Program-made: the position numbers and the translations under genes | Origin: Mesorhizobium sp. ZC-5 | Lineage (GTDB): Bacteria; Pseudomonadota; Alphaproteobacteria; Rhizobiales; Rhizobiaceae | Length of the DNA: 64,000 nucleotides | Assembly: GCF_025753855.1 (NCBI RefSeq) | Contig: NZ_JAOWPT010000002.1 | Coordinates: 992,001 to 1,056,000 of the forward strand | Direction of reading: 5' to 3' | Notes under the pieces: model-generated | Told to the model about the DNA's origin: nothing | Database searches by the model: none | Seen by the model: only the letters and a program-made list of their open reading frames with translations | Part shown: positions 26,899 through 35,149 of the stretch, piece by piece | Layout of the letters: every line of letters starts with the position of its first letter | Numbering within the stretch: the first letter of the stretch is position 1

Positions 26899-27429
26899 AT
26901 GGCACCCGAACATGATGTGATGCCTGAGGCTGTGCCTGGCGAAGACCAGTCCACCGTCACCACCAGGGTCATGGAATTAGTGGTTGCGGCCGTCCTCATG
27001 GTGCTTGCCGGCGTCGTTATGCTCGACAGCGTGCGCGTCGGCATCGGCTGGGCGTTCGACGGTCCGGAGGCAGGCTATTTCCCCTTCTATATCGGTCTCA
27101 TCATGTTCCTGGCGAGCGCGGTGACATTCGGGGTCAACCTGATAGGGCGCAATGCCGATACGTCCAATTTCGTGGAGCGTTCTGCCCTCCGGCTGGTGAT
27201 CAAAGTTCTGGTGCCTACCGTTGTCTATGCAGGAGTGATGTATTTCCTCGGCATCTACGTCGCCTCCGCGATCTATATCTGTTTCTTCATGATGTGGCTG
27301 GGCAAGTATTCGATCCGCAAGGCCGCGCCCGTCGCGATCGTGATTCCCCTCATTCTCTTCTGGCTGTTCGAAATCGCGTTCCTGATCCCGCTACCCAAGG
27401 GACCGCTGGAAGCAGCGTTCGGTTACTGA
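26899..27429 (+). CDS. TTT small membrane subunit (TctB-like)
   Basis: This is a 176-residue membrane protein with four hydrophobic helices (about residues 25-45, 62-82, 103-125 and 145-165), the standard TctB layout. It contains the family segment GPEAGYFPFYIGLIMFLAS, where the G-x-FP motif of TctB proteins is recognisable. The start at 26899 gives the usual cytosolic N-terminus; an in-frame start at 26869 lies close to the upstream hairpin. It pairs with the TctA-like permease 40 bases downstream. Confidence 0.86.
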   Translation: MAPEHDVMPEAVPGEDQSTVTTRVMELVVAAVLMVLAGVVMLDSVRVGIGWAFDGPEAGYFPFYIGLIMFLASAVTFGVNLIGRNADTSNFVERSALRLVIKVLVPTVVYAGVMYFLGIYVASAIYICFFMMWLGKYSIRKAAPVAIVIPLILFWLFEIAFLIPLPKGPLEAAFGY

Positions 27430-27469
27430 GGTTCAAGACTCCTAGGCCAATTTCGAGGACGAAATCCCC

Positions 27470-28996
27470 ATGGATGCACTGCTTTCGCTCATTCACGGCT
27501 TTGGCGTTCTCGCCGACCCTATGAATATCGTCTATATGTGCGTTGGCGTCGTGCTCGGCGTGCTGATCGGCGTGTTGCCGGGACTTGGCGGTGCAAACGG
27601 CATTGCCATCCTTCTGCCGCTCACCTTCTCGATGTCGCCCACCGCGGCGATCATCATGCTATCCTCGATCTACTGGGGCGCGCTGTTCGGTGGCGCGATC
27701 ACCTCGGTCCTCTTCAACATTCCGGGGGAGCCGTGGTCGGTAGCCACCACCTTCGATGGACACCCCATGGCGCAGCAAGGCAAGGCCGACCAGGCGCTGA
27801 CCGCCGCCTTTACCTCATCTTTCATCGGCGCGCTGCTTGCCGTTGCGGTCATCACCTTCCTCGCACCGGTGGTAGCGGGTTTCGCGCTGCGTTTCGGACC
27901 TGCCGAGTTCTTCGCCGTGCAACTTCTTACATTCTGCAGTTTCGTCGGCATGGGTCGCGAGTCGCCATTCAAGGTGCTGGCCGCCATGATGCTCGGGTTT
28001 GCGCTCGCGGCTGTGGGAATGGACTCGGTCACCGGACAACTGCGCATGACCTTCGGCACGGTCGAACTCATGCGCGGCTTCGACTTCCTGATTGCCGTCA
28101 TCGGCCTCTTCGGCATCGGCGAGATACTGCTCACCATGGAGGAGGGGCTGTCGTTCCGGGGCAAGAGCACGAAGATCACGCTGCGCTCGGTGATGAATAC
28201 CTGGGTTCGCTTGCCGCGCTTCTGGATCACCTATCTCCGTTCGGCGGCCGTGGGCTGTTGGCTTGGCATTACTCCGGGTGGCGCAACGCCGGCTTCGTTC
28301 ATGAGCTACGGTCTCGCCCAACGCTTCTCGAAGAATCGCGCCGGCTTTGGCAAGGGCGAGATCGAGGGCGTGGTTGCGCCGGAAACGGCCGCACATGCGG
28401 CTGGCACAAGTGCGCTGCTGCCGATGCTGACGCTCGGCATCCCCGGCTCGCCCACGGCGGCGGTCATGCTCGGCGGTCTGCTTATCTGGGGTCTGCAGCC
28501 AGGCCCCATGCTCTTCATCGAGCAAAAGGACTTCGTATGGGGTCTCATCGCCTCGATGTATCTTTCCAATGTGGTCGGCTTCCTGATCGTCTTGACCACT
28601 GTGCCCCTCTGGGCGTCGATCCTGCGTATTCCCTTCTCGATCATCGCACCGATCATCATCGTGCTCTGCTGCATCGGCGCCTACACCGTCCACAACGCCT
28701 TCCTCGATGTCGTCATCATGCTGTTCTTCGGCGTCGTCGGCTACGTGTTCAAGAAGCTTCATTACCCGCTGGCTCCGCTGGTTTTAGCGCTCGTACTGGG
28801 TGACATGGCGGAAAGCTCGTTCCGGCAATCAATGCTTCTGTCGCAAGGGAACATTTCCATCTTCTGGTCCAACTGGCTCGTGGGCTCGATCTGCGCATTG
28901 GCGATGGTCATGCTCTTCTGGCCGCTGATCGCGTTCTTCATTGACAAGGCGCGCAACGGCAAGCTCGGAACGCATGGCGAGACGGGGAGAGTGTAA
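27470..28996 (+). CDS. TTT large permease (TctA-like), oxalate cassette
   Basis: This is a 508-residue polytopic permease with about 11-12 membrane helices. The conserved TctA blocks are visible: VGVVLGVLIGVLPGLGGANG, then the loop NIPGEPWSVATTFDGHPMAQQGKA, and in the second half GITPGGATPASFMSYGLAQRFSK with MLTLGIPGSPTAAVMLGGL. It would import the acid captured by the binding protein, driven by the ion gradient (family knowledge). It is the last gene of the tctCBA set; the acyl-CoA synthetase follows after 348 bases with its own promoter. Confidence 0.92.
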   Translation: MDALLSLIHGFGVLADPMNIVYMCVGVVLGVLIGVLPGLGGANGIAILLPLTFSMSPTAAIIMLSSIYWGALFGGAITSVLFNIPGEPWSVATTFDGHPMAQQGKADQALTAAFTSSFIGALLAVAVITFLAPVVAGFALRFGPAEFFAVQLLTFCSFVGMGRESPFKVLAAMMLGFALAAVGMDSVTGQLRMTFGTVELMRGFDFLIAVIGLFGIGEILLTMEEGLSFRGKSTKITLRSVMNTWVRLPRFWITYLRSAAVGCWLGITPGGATPASFMSYGLAQRFSKNRAGFGKGEIEGVVAPETAAHAAGTSALLPMLTLGIPGSPTAAVMLGGLLIWGLQPGPMLFIEQKDFVWGLIASMYLSNVVGFLIVLTTVPLWASILRIPFSIIAPIIIVLCCIGAYTVHNAFLDVVIMLFFGVVGYVFKKLHYPLAPLVLALVLGDMAESSFRQSMLLSQGNISIFWSNWLVGSICALAMVMLFWPLIAFFIDKARNGKLGTHGETGRV

Positions 28997-29217
28997 CTGT
29001 GGAATTCGGCTCCTCGGCCTCCTGGGCAGATCGGCTGGAGATCTGGGCGTCGAGATCATGCCGCTCGCGGCGGCGTCGACCGGCGGCCGCGGAAATTGCA
29101 TTAGCCGGACCGAAGCTCCGGTGGCGTAAGGGTGGTTGCGTCGGAAGCATTGTTCCGCTCTGAACTTGCCGCGAAAGGCGAAATTTCGGAAGGGTGATCG
29201 AGTACTCCTTTCCTTGG

Positions 29218-29246
29218 TTGACAACGATTGCCCTGGTATACAAAAT
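29218..29246 (+). promoter_or_regulatory. Promoter of the acyl-CoA synthetase gene
   Basis: TTGACA (29218-29223) is followed after 17 bases by CAAAAT (29241-29246). The -10 lies inside operator 4. The rest of the 28997-29344 gap shows no other gene. Confidence 0.6.
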
Positions 29247-29250
29247 GCCA
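29234..29250. promoter_or_regulatory. Operator 4, TGGTAT-N5-ATGCCA
   Basis: TGGTATACAAAATGCCA overlaps the -10 region of the acyl-CoA synthetase promoter, 95 bases before the ATG. It is the fourth of five sites. Confidence 0.8.
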
Positions 29251-29344
29251 ATGCCGGCATAAGCGGGATCCGAAACAGAACCGCCCGGGGAGCCTATGCG
29301 AGACCGCTGCCATAGAAGGGCGCGTGACATTCATGGAGGAAGAC

Positions 29345-31471
29345 ATGCTGGACAGAACGGCCGCCCGCAACGTGCTGGACAAGGTGAAGGCGGAAGGACG
29401 CCAGGCGCTCACCGCGCCGGAAGGCAAGGTGCTCTGCGATGTCTATGGCATAAAGGTTCCGAAGGAAGGTGTCGCCGGCAACGCTGAAGAGGCAGCCAAG
29501 CTGGCCTCAGGCATGGGCTTTCCGGTGGTCATGAAGATCGTCTCTCCGGACATCCTTCACAAGACCGAGGCGGGCGGCGTCATTGTCGGCGTCAAATCGG
29601 CCGAGGATGCGCAGGCCGCCTACGAGAAGATCATTGCCAGCGCGAAGTCCTACAAGGCCGACGCCAACATCACCGGCGTGCAGGTCCAGCAGATGCTGAC
29701 CGGCGGCCAGGAAGTCATCATCGGCGCCGTAACCGACGGTTCCTTCGGCAAGCTCGTCGCTTTCGGCCTGGGTGGCGTTCTCGTCGAAGTCCTGAAGGAT
29801 GTGACCTTCCGCCTCGCCCCGGTCACGGAGGAGGAGGCGCTCTCGATGCTTGACGGCATCCAGGCGGCCGAGATGCTGAAGGGCGTGCGCGGCGGCGATC
29901 CGGTCGACCGCGCCGCGCTCGCCGATATGATCGTGCGCGTTTCGCAGCTTGTGAACGATTATCCGGAGATCTCCGAGCTCGATCTCAATCCGGTCTTCGC
30001 CACCAAGGATGGTGCGATCGCCGCGGATGTCCGCATCGTGGTCGACTACAACCAGCCCGCGCCGCGCCCGCGTCCAAGCCAGGAAGACATCGTCACCGCG
30101 ATGAATCGCATCATGAAGCCGAAGGCCGTTGCCGTCATCGGCGCCTCCGCAGAGGACGGCAAGATCGGCAATTCCGTGATGAAGAACCTCATCAATGGCG
30201 GCTACAAGGGCGAAATTTATCCGATTCACCCGAAGGCCGACGAAATCCTCGGCTACAAGGCCTATCGCAGCGTCAAGGACGTGCCCGGCACAATCGACAC
30301 GGCAATCTTCGCCATTCCGGCCAAGTTCGTCGCCGGCGCGCTCACTGAATGCGGCGAGAAAGGTATTCCAGGCGCGGTGCTGATCCCGTCCGGCTTTGCG
30401 GAAGCCGGCGCGCCGGAACTGCAGGAAGAGATCGTCAAGATCGGTCAGAAATACAACGTCCGCCTGATGGGGCCGAACATCTACGGCTTCTACTACACGC
30501 CCGCCAATCTGTGCGCCACCTTCTGCACGGCCTATGACGTGAAGGGGTCTGCAGCGCTCTCCTCGCAGTCGGGCGGCATCGGCATGGCCATCATCGGCTT
30601 CTCCCGTTCGGCAAAGATGGGCGTTTCGGCAATCGTCGGTCTCGGCAACAAGTCGGACATTGACGAGGACGACCTACTCGCCTTCTTCGAGCAGGACGAC
30701 AACACCAGCATCATCGCCCAGCACTGCGAGGACCTGAAGGACGGTCGCGCCTTTGCTGAAGCGGCCAAGCGGGTGTCCAAGAAGAAGCCTGTCGTCGTCC
30801 TGAAGGCGGGTCGTACGTCGGCTGGCGCGAAGGCGGCGTCGTCCCATACCGGGGCGCTGGCGGGCAACGACAAGATCTATGAGGATGTCCTGAAGCAGTC
30901 CGGTGTCATCCGTGCCCGCTCGCTGCGGCAATTGCTCGAATTTGCACGCGGAATACCGGTGCTGCCGACTCCCAAGGGCGAGAATGTCGTCATCATTACC
31001 GGTGCGGGTGGGTCGGGCGTGCTGCTGTCGGATTCTTGCGTGGACAACGGGCTGAACCTGATGGCAATGCCGTCCGATCTCGATGCTGCTTTCCGCAAAT
31101 TCATTCCGCCCTTTGGCGCAGCGGGCAACCCTGTGGACATCACCGGTGGTGAACCGCCGCAAACCTACAAAAACACCGTGAAGCTGGGACTTGAGGACGA
31201 GCGCATCCACGCCCTCATCCTTGGCTATTGGCACACGATCGTGACGCCGCCGATGGTTTTTGCGAAACTGATGGTCGAGGTGAAGGAAGAGATGGCAGCC
31301 AAGGGTATCGAAAAGCCGATGGTTGCCTCGCTCGCCGGTGACGTCGAGGTCGAGGAAGCCGCGGAATATCTTTACCAGCATGGCATCCCGGCCTATGCCT
31401 ATTCGACGGAGCTTCCCGTCGAAGTGCTGGGCGCGAAATACAAATGGGCGCGAGGCGCAGGCCTCCTGTAA
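29345..31471 (+). CDS. ADP-forming acyl-CoA synthetase, ATP-grasp first (oxalate cassette)
   Basis: This 708-residue protein joins the two subunits of an ADP-forming CoA ligase in one chain, with the ATP-grasp part first (about residues 1-235: KVLCDVYGIKVPKEG, GFPVVMKIVSPDILHKTEAGGV, LDLNPVF). The CoA-binding fold follows (about 255-360: AVIGASAEDGKIGNSVMKNL), then the ligase domain with the phosphohistidine H501 in SHTGALAG. The start at 29345 has GGAGGA four bases upstream. Relatives include acetate-CoA and pimeloyl-CoA ligases of this superfamily. In this cassette it could activate oxalate or formate directly to the CoA ester; the substrate is inferred from context only. Confidence 0.9.
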   Translation: MLDRTAARNVLDKVKAEGRQALTAPEGKVLCDVYGIKVPKEGVAGNAEEAAKLASGMGFPVVMKIVSPDILHKTEAGGVIVGVKSAEDAQAAYEKIIASAKSYKADANITGVQVQQMLTGGQEVIIGAVTDGSFGKLVAFGLGGVLVEVLKDVTFRLAPVTEEEALSMLDGIQAAEMLKGVRGGDPVDRAALADMIVRVSQLVNDYPEISELDLNPVFATKDGAIAADVRIVVDYNQPAPRPRPSQEDIVTAMNRIMKPKAVAVIGASAEDGKIGNSVMKNLINGGYKGEIYPIHPKADEILGYKAYRSVKDVPGTIDTAIFAIPAKFVAGALTECGEKGIPGAVLIPSGFAEAGAPELQEEIVKIGQKYNVRLMGPNIYGFYYTPANLCATFCTAYDVKGSAALSSQSGGIGMAIIGFSRSAKMGVSAIVGLGNKSDIDEDDLLAFFEQDDNTSIIAQHCEDLKDGRAFAEAAKRVSKKKPVVVLKAGRTSAGAKAASSHTGALAGNDKIYEDVLKQSGVIRARSLRQLLEFARGIPVLPTPKGENVVIITGAGGSGVLLSDSCVDNGLNLMAMPSDLDAAFRKFIPPFGAAGNPVDITGGEPPQTYKNTVKLGLEDERIHALILGYWHTIVTPPMVFAKLMVEVKEEMAAKGIEKPMVASLAGDVEVEEAAEYLYQHGIPAYAYSTELPVEVLGAKYKWARGAGLL

Positions 31472-31699
31472 CCCATAGGGTAACGAGGAGGCCCGAAGCG
31501 CGATTTGCTGAACGGTGAAGCGTTTCGGCTCCCTCCGTAAAACGCAAGAATGGAGCCCGGCCGGTCCACCATCAGCGGCCGGACTTGAGATATGTATCCG
31601 GAAGCTCGGGCGCTGCGTTTTCCGCGGATGTGAGTTCATGGACCCGGAACTCTTCCCGAACGGCAACGTTGGGCCAAAGAACTAGGGCGCTTACTGGAA

Positions 31700-31728
31700 T
31701 TGGCCGGGAAGTTTTTGTATGGCATTGT
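31700..31728 (+). promoter_or_regulatory. Promoter of the GntR/FCD regulator gene
   Basis: TTGGCC (31700-31705) and CATTGT (31723-31728) are 17 bases apart. The -10 lies at the same place within operator 5 as in the sucC-like promoter with operator 1. This also argues against translation starting upstream of about 31735. Confidence 0.55.
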
Positions 31729-31736
31729 TCATACCA
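31720..31736. promoter_or_regulatory. Operator 5, TGGCAT-N5-ATACCA (autoregulatory)
   Basis: TGGCATTGTTCATACCA overlaps the -10 of the regulator's own promoter, 21 bases before the chosen TTG start. It suggests negative autoregulation. Confidence 0.78.
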
Positions 31737-31756
31737 ACTACGGAAGGCAACTTGTT

Positions 31757-32491
31757 TTGAGCCCAAGAACCCAGGCACGCTGGCCGCAACCAAATGCGGA
31801 AACTCCTGAGCTTGTCTTGGAGCCGTTCGCAGCGGAGCCGAACTTCAAGACCCGTATCTACGAGACGCTGAAACACGCGATCACGAATATGGACATCTAC
31901 GGGATATCCGAAGACACCTGGCTTGATGAACGCCAGCTTGCGGAGCGACTAGGCGTCAGCCGCACGCCGATCCGCGAGGCGATCGCCATGCTGGAACAGC
32001 AAGGGTTCGTGAAGTCGATCCCCCGGCGGGGCATCATCGTCTTGCGCAAGACAAAACGCGAAGTGATCGAGATGATCCAGGTCTGGGCGGCGCTGGAAGC
32101 GATGGCGGCACGGCTGATTTCGAGCAACGCGAGCCGTCGTGATATCGACGGCCTCAGGGCCATTTTCGACAAGTTCAATGACGGCCACAAGCCGGCGGAT
32201 TATCTGGGCGAATATTCGGACGCCAACATCCAGTTCCACCAAGCCCTAATTCAGATGACCGGGTCGAAAATTCTGGCGGAAATGACCGAGAACATTCTGC
32301 TTCACGTCCGCGGGATCCGAAAAATCACGATAGGCCGTGACGATCGCGCCTCCCGGTCGATCAAAGATCATCTAGCGATTATTGATGCGCTGGAAAAGCG
32401 CGATACCGAAGCTGCCGAAAAGCTGTGCCGGGATCATACGCTCGGTCTGGCCGCCTATGTTGAAAAGCACAGCGAAGGCATTTGGACCTAG
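31757..32491 (+). CDS. GntR-family (FCD) regulator of the oxalate cassette
   Basis: This 244-residue regulator has an N-terminal winged helix-turn-helix (LDERQLAERLGVSRTPIREAIAMLEQQGF, then the wing SIPRRGIIVL). An all-helical FCD effector domain follows, with the metal-site pattern DANIQFHQALIQMTG, then DHLAIIDALEKRD and a late histidine in CRDHTLG. The TTG start at 31757 is chosen because GGAAGG lies nine bases upstream and because operator 5 and the promoter occupy the longer in-frame extension. It is the obvious binder of the five palindromes. The effector is probably oxalate or a CoA-pathway intermediate (inference). Confidence 0.88.
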   Translation: MSPRTQARWPQPNAETPELVLEPFAAEPNFKTRIYETLKHAITNMDIYGISEDTWLDERQLAERLGVSRTPIREAIAMLEQQGFVKSIPRRGIIVLRKTKREVIEMIQVWAALEAMAARLISSNASRRDIDGLRAIFDKFNDGHKPADYLGEYSDANIQFHQALIQMTGSKILAEMTENILLHVRGIRKITIGRDDRASRSIKDHLAIIDALEKRDTEAAEKLCRDHTLGLAAYVEKHSEGIWT

Positions 32492-32608
32492 CATTACAGT
32501 TGCGGGGTCAGCGATTTGCGGCATAAGCGCGATGGTGTGACCGGCGTGCTGCCGAACTCCATCCGGGGCGACGGTGCTGCGCGCGAGCCACAACGCGGAG
32601 CGGCCGGA

Positions 32609-33454
32609 TCAGGACTCGGGGAAGCCACCCAGTTCGAGCAGGCGGTTGCGGTCTTCGAGATCGATGTTGATGTCGAAGACGACGCCATCAGTGCGGTAGA
32701 CCAACTGCGCCAAGCAGATGACCTCCTTATGCGTGTTCTGGAAGATGCGGCGGACCCGCACAACCGGGTCGTGCACGCGGATGCCCAACTCGGCAGCTTC
32801 CTGCGGCATGGACGATACCACGCGAAATGTTTGGCGGACGTTGGCGAGGCCGCTTTCCTTGGTGTCGTAGAGCAGGGTGCTGATGAGTTCGCTGGCCCAG
32901 AGCTTCTCGGGAATGAAATTATAAATGTCCGTCGCGACGAAATACTCGCCCACGGTGAACGGTGCGCCGTTGCGGGAAAAAATCCGCTTCATGTAGCGAT
33001 AGCTGTCGAGCGGCCCACCATCCTCCGGCACGATGCGCAGTTCGCCTTGAGCCGGCCGCGAGGCGACGACCCGGAAACTGAGTTCGCCCCCGCGTTGCGA
33101 CGGCGAGCGGGTGAGAAGGTAAGGCACCGTTCCCGTCGTCTCCGGTTTGGCGGTCACGAAAGTACCGCGCCCGCGTTCGGCGCTGATCAGTCCTTCCGTT
33201 TCAAGCCCGGCCAATGCATGCCTCACGGTCATCGGTGACACGCCGAAGGCTGCCACCAACTGCTTGAGCGTCGGGAGCCTGTCGCCGATGTTCCAGGTGT
33301 CGTCGGCGATCTGCCGGCGGATGATCGCCGCAAGCTGGACGTAATAGGGCGTCCCGTCTTCCCGAAGCGTCTGTTTCTGTTCGTCAGCAAGCGGCAATGG
33401 CAGGGCTTTCTCAAACGTCTCTTTGCTTTCGTTATTGCATTCCCTTGAGAGCAT
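32609..33454 (-). CDS. GntR-family (HutC/UTRA) regulator of the ABC operon
   Basis: This 281-residue regulator has a winged helix at about residues 40-105 (YYVQLAAIIRRQIADDTW, LVAAFGVSPMTVRHALAGLETEGLISAERGRGTFV) and a C-terminal UTRA ligand domain (SYRYMKRIFSRNGAPFTVGEYF ... VVRVRRIFQNTHKEVICLAQLVYRTDGVV, split here). HutC-type regulators sense small metabolites such as sugar phosphates or amino acid derivatives. The gene diverges from the 33.6-41.2 kb operon across 171 bases that contain a 22-bp palindrome, so it probably represses that operon and itself. No clear Shine-Dalgarno precedes the chosen ATG. Confidence 0.88.
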   Translation of the reverse strand: MLSRECNNESKETFEKALPLPLADEQKQTLREDGTPYYVQLAAIIRRQIADDTWNIGDRLPTLKQLVAAFGVSPMTVRHALAGLETEGLISAERGRGTFVTAKPETTGTVPYLLTRSPSQRGGELSFRVVASRPAQGELRIVPEDGGPLDSYRYMKRIFSRNGAPFTVGEYFVATDIYNFIPEKLWASELISTLLYDTKESGLANVRQTFRVVSSMPQEAAELGIRVHDPVVRVRRIFQNTHKEVICLAQLVYRTDGVVFDINIDLEDRNRLLELGGFPES

Positions 33455-33510
33455 GCAATGGCCACGAACGCGTCCAAAATGGACAAAATTTGTTTGTGGT
33501 CATACCAGCA

Positions 33511-33532
33511 TAGTGATAAAGTGCTATCATTA
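33511..33532. promoter_or_regulatory. Palindromic operator candidate in the divergent region
   Basis: TAGTGATA (33511-33518), six bases, then TATCATTA (33525-33532) form an 8+8 palindrome with one purine-transition mismatch. It lies between the UTRA regulator and its divergent ABC operon and is the best operator candidate there. Confidence 0.55.
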
Positions 33533-33625
33533 AATCACAATCGGGTCTATTCGATTGAGAGGGGGAGAGACCAGGTTACGGCGCGGTGAGTGATCGCGCT
33601 ACAGATTCAGGCTGGGAGGGCCGAG

Positions 33626-35137
33626 ATGACCAAGTGGACCGCAGGATCGGCATTTTTAGTTGCAATGGCGCTGGGGCTCGCCTCGGCGTCGGCGCAGGGG
33701 AGCGGTACGTTCAAGTATGCCGAGCAGGTAAAGCTCATCACCATGGACCCGCAGCAGCAGAGCGGCAGCGGCGTTCCCTATTTGCGGCCGGTCTACGAAT
33801 CGCTGTTCGAGAGAGGTCCCGACGGCAAGCCCGTGCCGCTGCTGGCGGCCGGCTATGAGGTCGACGGGCTCAATGTCACGATCAAGCTGCGCCAGGGCGT
33901 AACCTTCAGCAATGGCGAGGCGTTCAACGCCGAGGTCGCAGCCGCCAACATCAACCGCGGCGTCAAGCTCGCCATCATCGAAGGCCTGAAGACCGTCGCC
34001 AGCGCCGAGGCCGTCGACGAGTTCACTCTCCGGATCAAGCTCAAGGAGCCTGACCCGGCCATCATCGACAGTCTTTGCCACACAGGCGGCATGATGCTTG
34101 CGCCGGCGGCGATCGCCGACCCCGCACTGGACCGCAATCCGATCGGCACCGGGCCCTACGTCTACGACAAGGCCGCGTCACGCGAAGGCGAAGTCCGCAT
34201 CTACACGCCGAATCCGACCTACTGGGACAAGGATAAGATCGGGCTCGCCCGCTACGAGGTGTGGGAGCTTCCCGACGACACCGCCCGCCTGAACGCGCTG
34301 AAGACCGGCCAGATCGACGCCGGCAACTGGCTGGCAAACCCGCAGTCGGCGATCATCGACCGCACGCCTGGGCTGAAGCTCATCCGTGGCACCGGCGGCT
34401 TGAACTATCATGTGATCCTTTCCGATCGGGAAGGCACGGTCGTTCCCGCCTTTGCGGATCTCAATGTGCGCAAGGCGATGGCGCACGCCATCGATCGCGA
34501 AGCCTTCGGCAAGGCGGTCCAGTTCGGTCTCGCCGAGAAATCGTTCCAGCCTTATGGGAAGGATGACTGGGCCTATGATCCGGCGCTCGAGGGCATCTAC
34601 GAGTTCAACCTCGACAAGGCCCGTGAACTGATGGCGCAGTCGAAGTTCCCCGACGGCTTCACCTTCGACATGCCGTCCATCCCGATCTACCAGTCGCGTC
34701 TGGAGGCGCTGGCCGGGTTCTTCAAGGAAATCGGCATCACCATGAACATCGTGCCGCAGGAGCCGGGCACGCTCGCCCGTATCAGCCGCACGACGAACTT
34801 CCCGGCCACCAACCTCGTCTGGGCGACCAATACCGATCCGAAGTTCCTGGCGCTCCGCTACATCTACGCGGATGCGGCCTATAATCCCTTCAAGGCAAAG
34901 CCAACCGAGGAATTGCTGGCACTTGCGCAGCAAGGGCTGGAGTCGGTGGATACGGAGGTGCGCGGTCCCATCTACAAGAAGATGGCGGCCCGGCTCGCAG
35001 AGGATGCGTTCCTGATCTTCGTTACCAACACACCGATCCTGATCGGCGTCAGCGAGAAGACCGCGAACAATCCGACCGTAGTCTATCGCTTCGGCGAGGA
35101 CTCGATCAATCTGCGTGGCCTGAAGGCCAACGACTGA
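33626..35137 (+). CDS. Dpp-type ABC substrate-binding protein, cassette 2
   Basis: This 503-residue family 5 extracellular binding protein has a signal peptide (about residues 1-24, ending ASASAQ). It shows the usual SBP_bac_5 landmarks: YLRPVYESLFERGPDGKPVPLLA, VTIKLRQGVTFSNGEAFNAEVAAANINR (split between strands), NPIGTGPYVYD, NPTYWDKDK and DLNVRKAMAHAIDREAFGKAV. The family binds peptides, nickel complexes, oligosaccharides or opines; the ligand here is unknown. The start at 33626 has GGGAGGGCCGAG upstream. It heads an operon with two permease domains, two ATPase domains, a hydrolase and a CoA transferase, so the ligand is probably a carbon source rather than a plain peptide. Confidence 0.93.
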   Translation: MTKWTAGSAFLVAMALGLASASAQGSGTFKYAEQVKLITMDPQQQSGSGVPYLRPVYESLFERGPDGKPVPLLAAGYEVDGLNVTIKLRQGVTFSNGEAFNAEVAAANINRGVKLAIIEGLKTVASAEAVDEFTLRIKLKEPDPAIIDSLCHTGGMMLAPAAIADPALDRNPIGTGPYVYDKAASREGEVRIYTPNPTYWDKDKIGLARYEVWELPDDTARLNALKTGQIDAGNWLANPQSAIIDRTPGLKLIRGTGGLNYHVILSDREGTVVPAFADLNVRKAMAHAIDREAFGKAVQFGLAEKSFQPYGKDDWAYDPALEGIYEFNLDKARELMAQSKFPDGFTFDMPSIPIYQSRLEALAGFFKEIGITMNIVPQEPGTLARISRTTNFPATNLVWATNTDPKFLALRYIYADAAYNPFKAKPTEELLALAQQGLESVDTEVRGPIYKKMAARLAEDAFLIFVTNTPILIGVSEKTANNPTVVYRFGEDSINLRGLKAND

Positions 35138-35149
35138 TACCCGGTCCCC

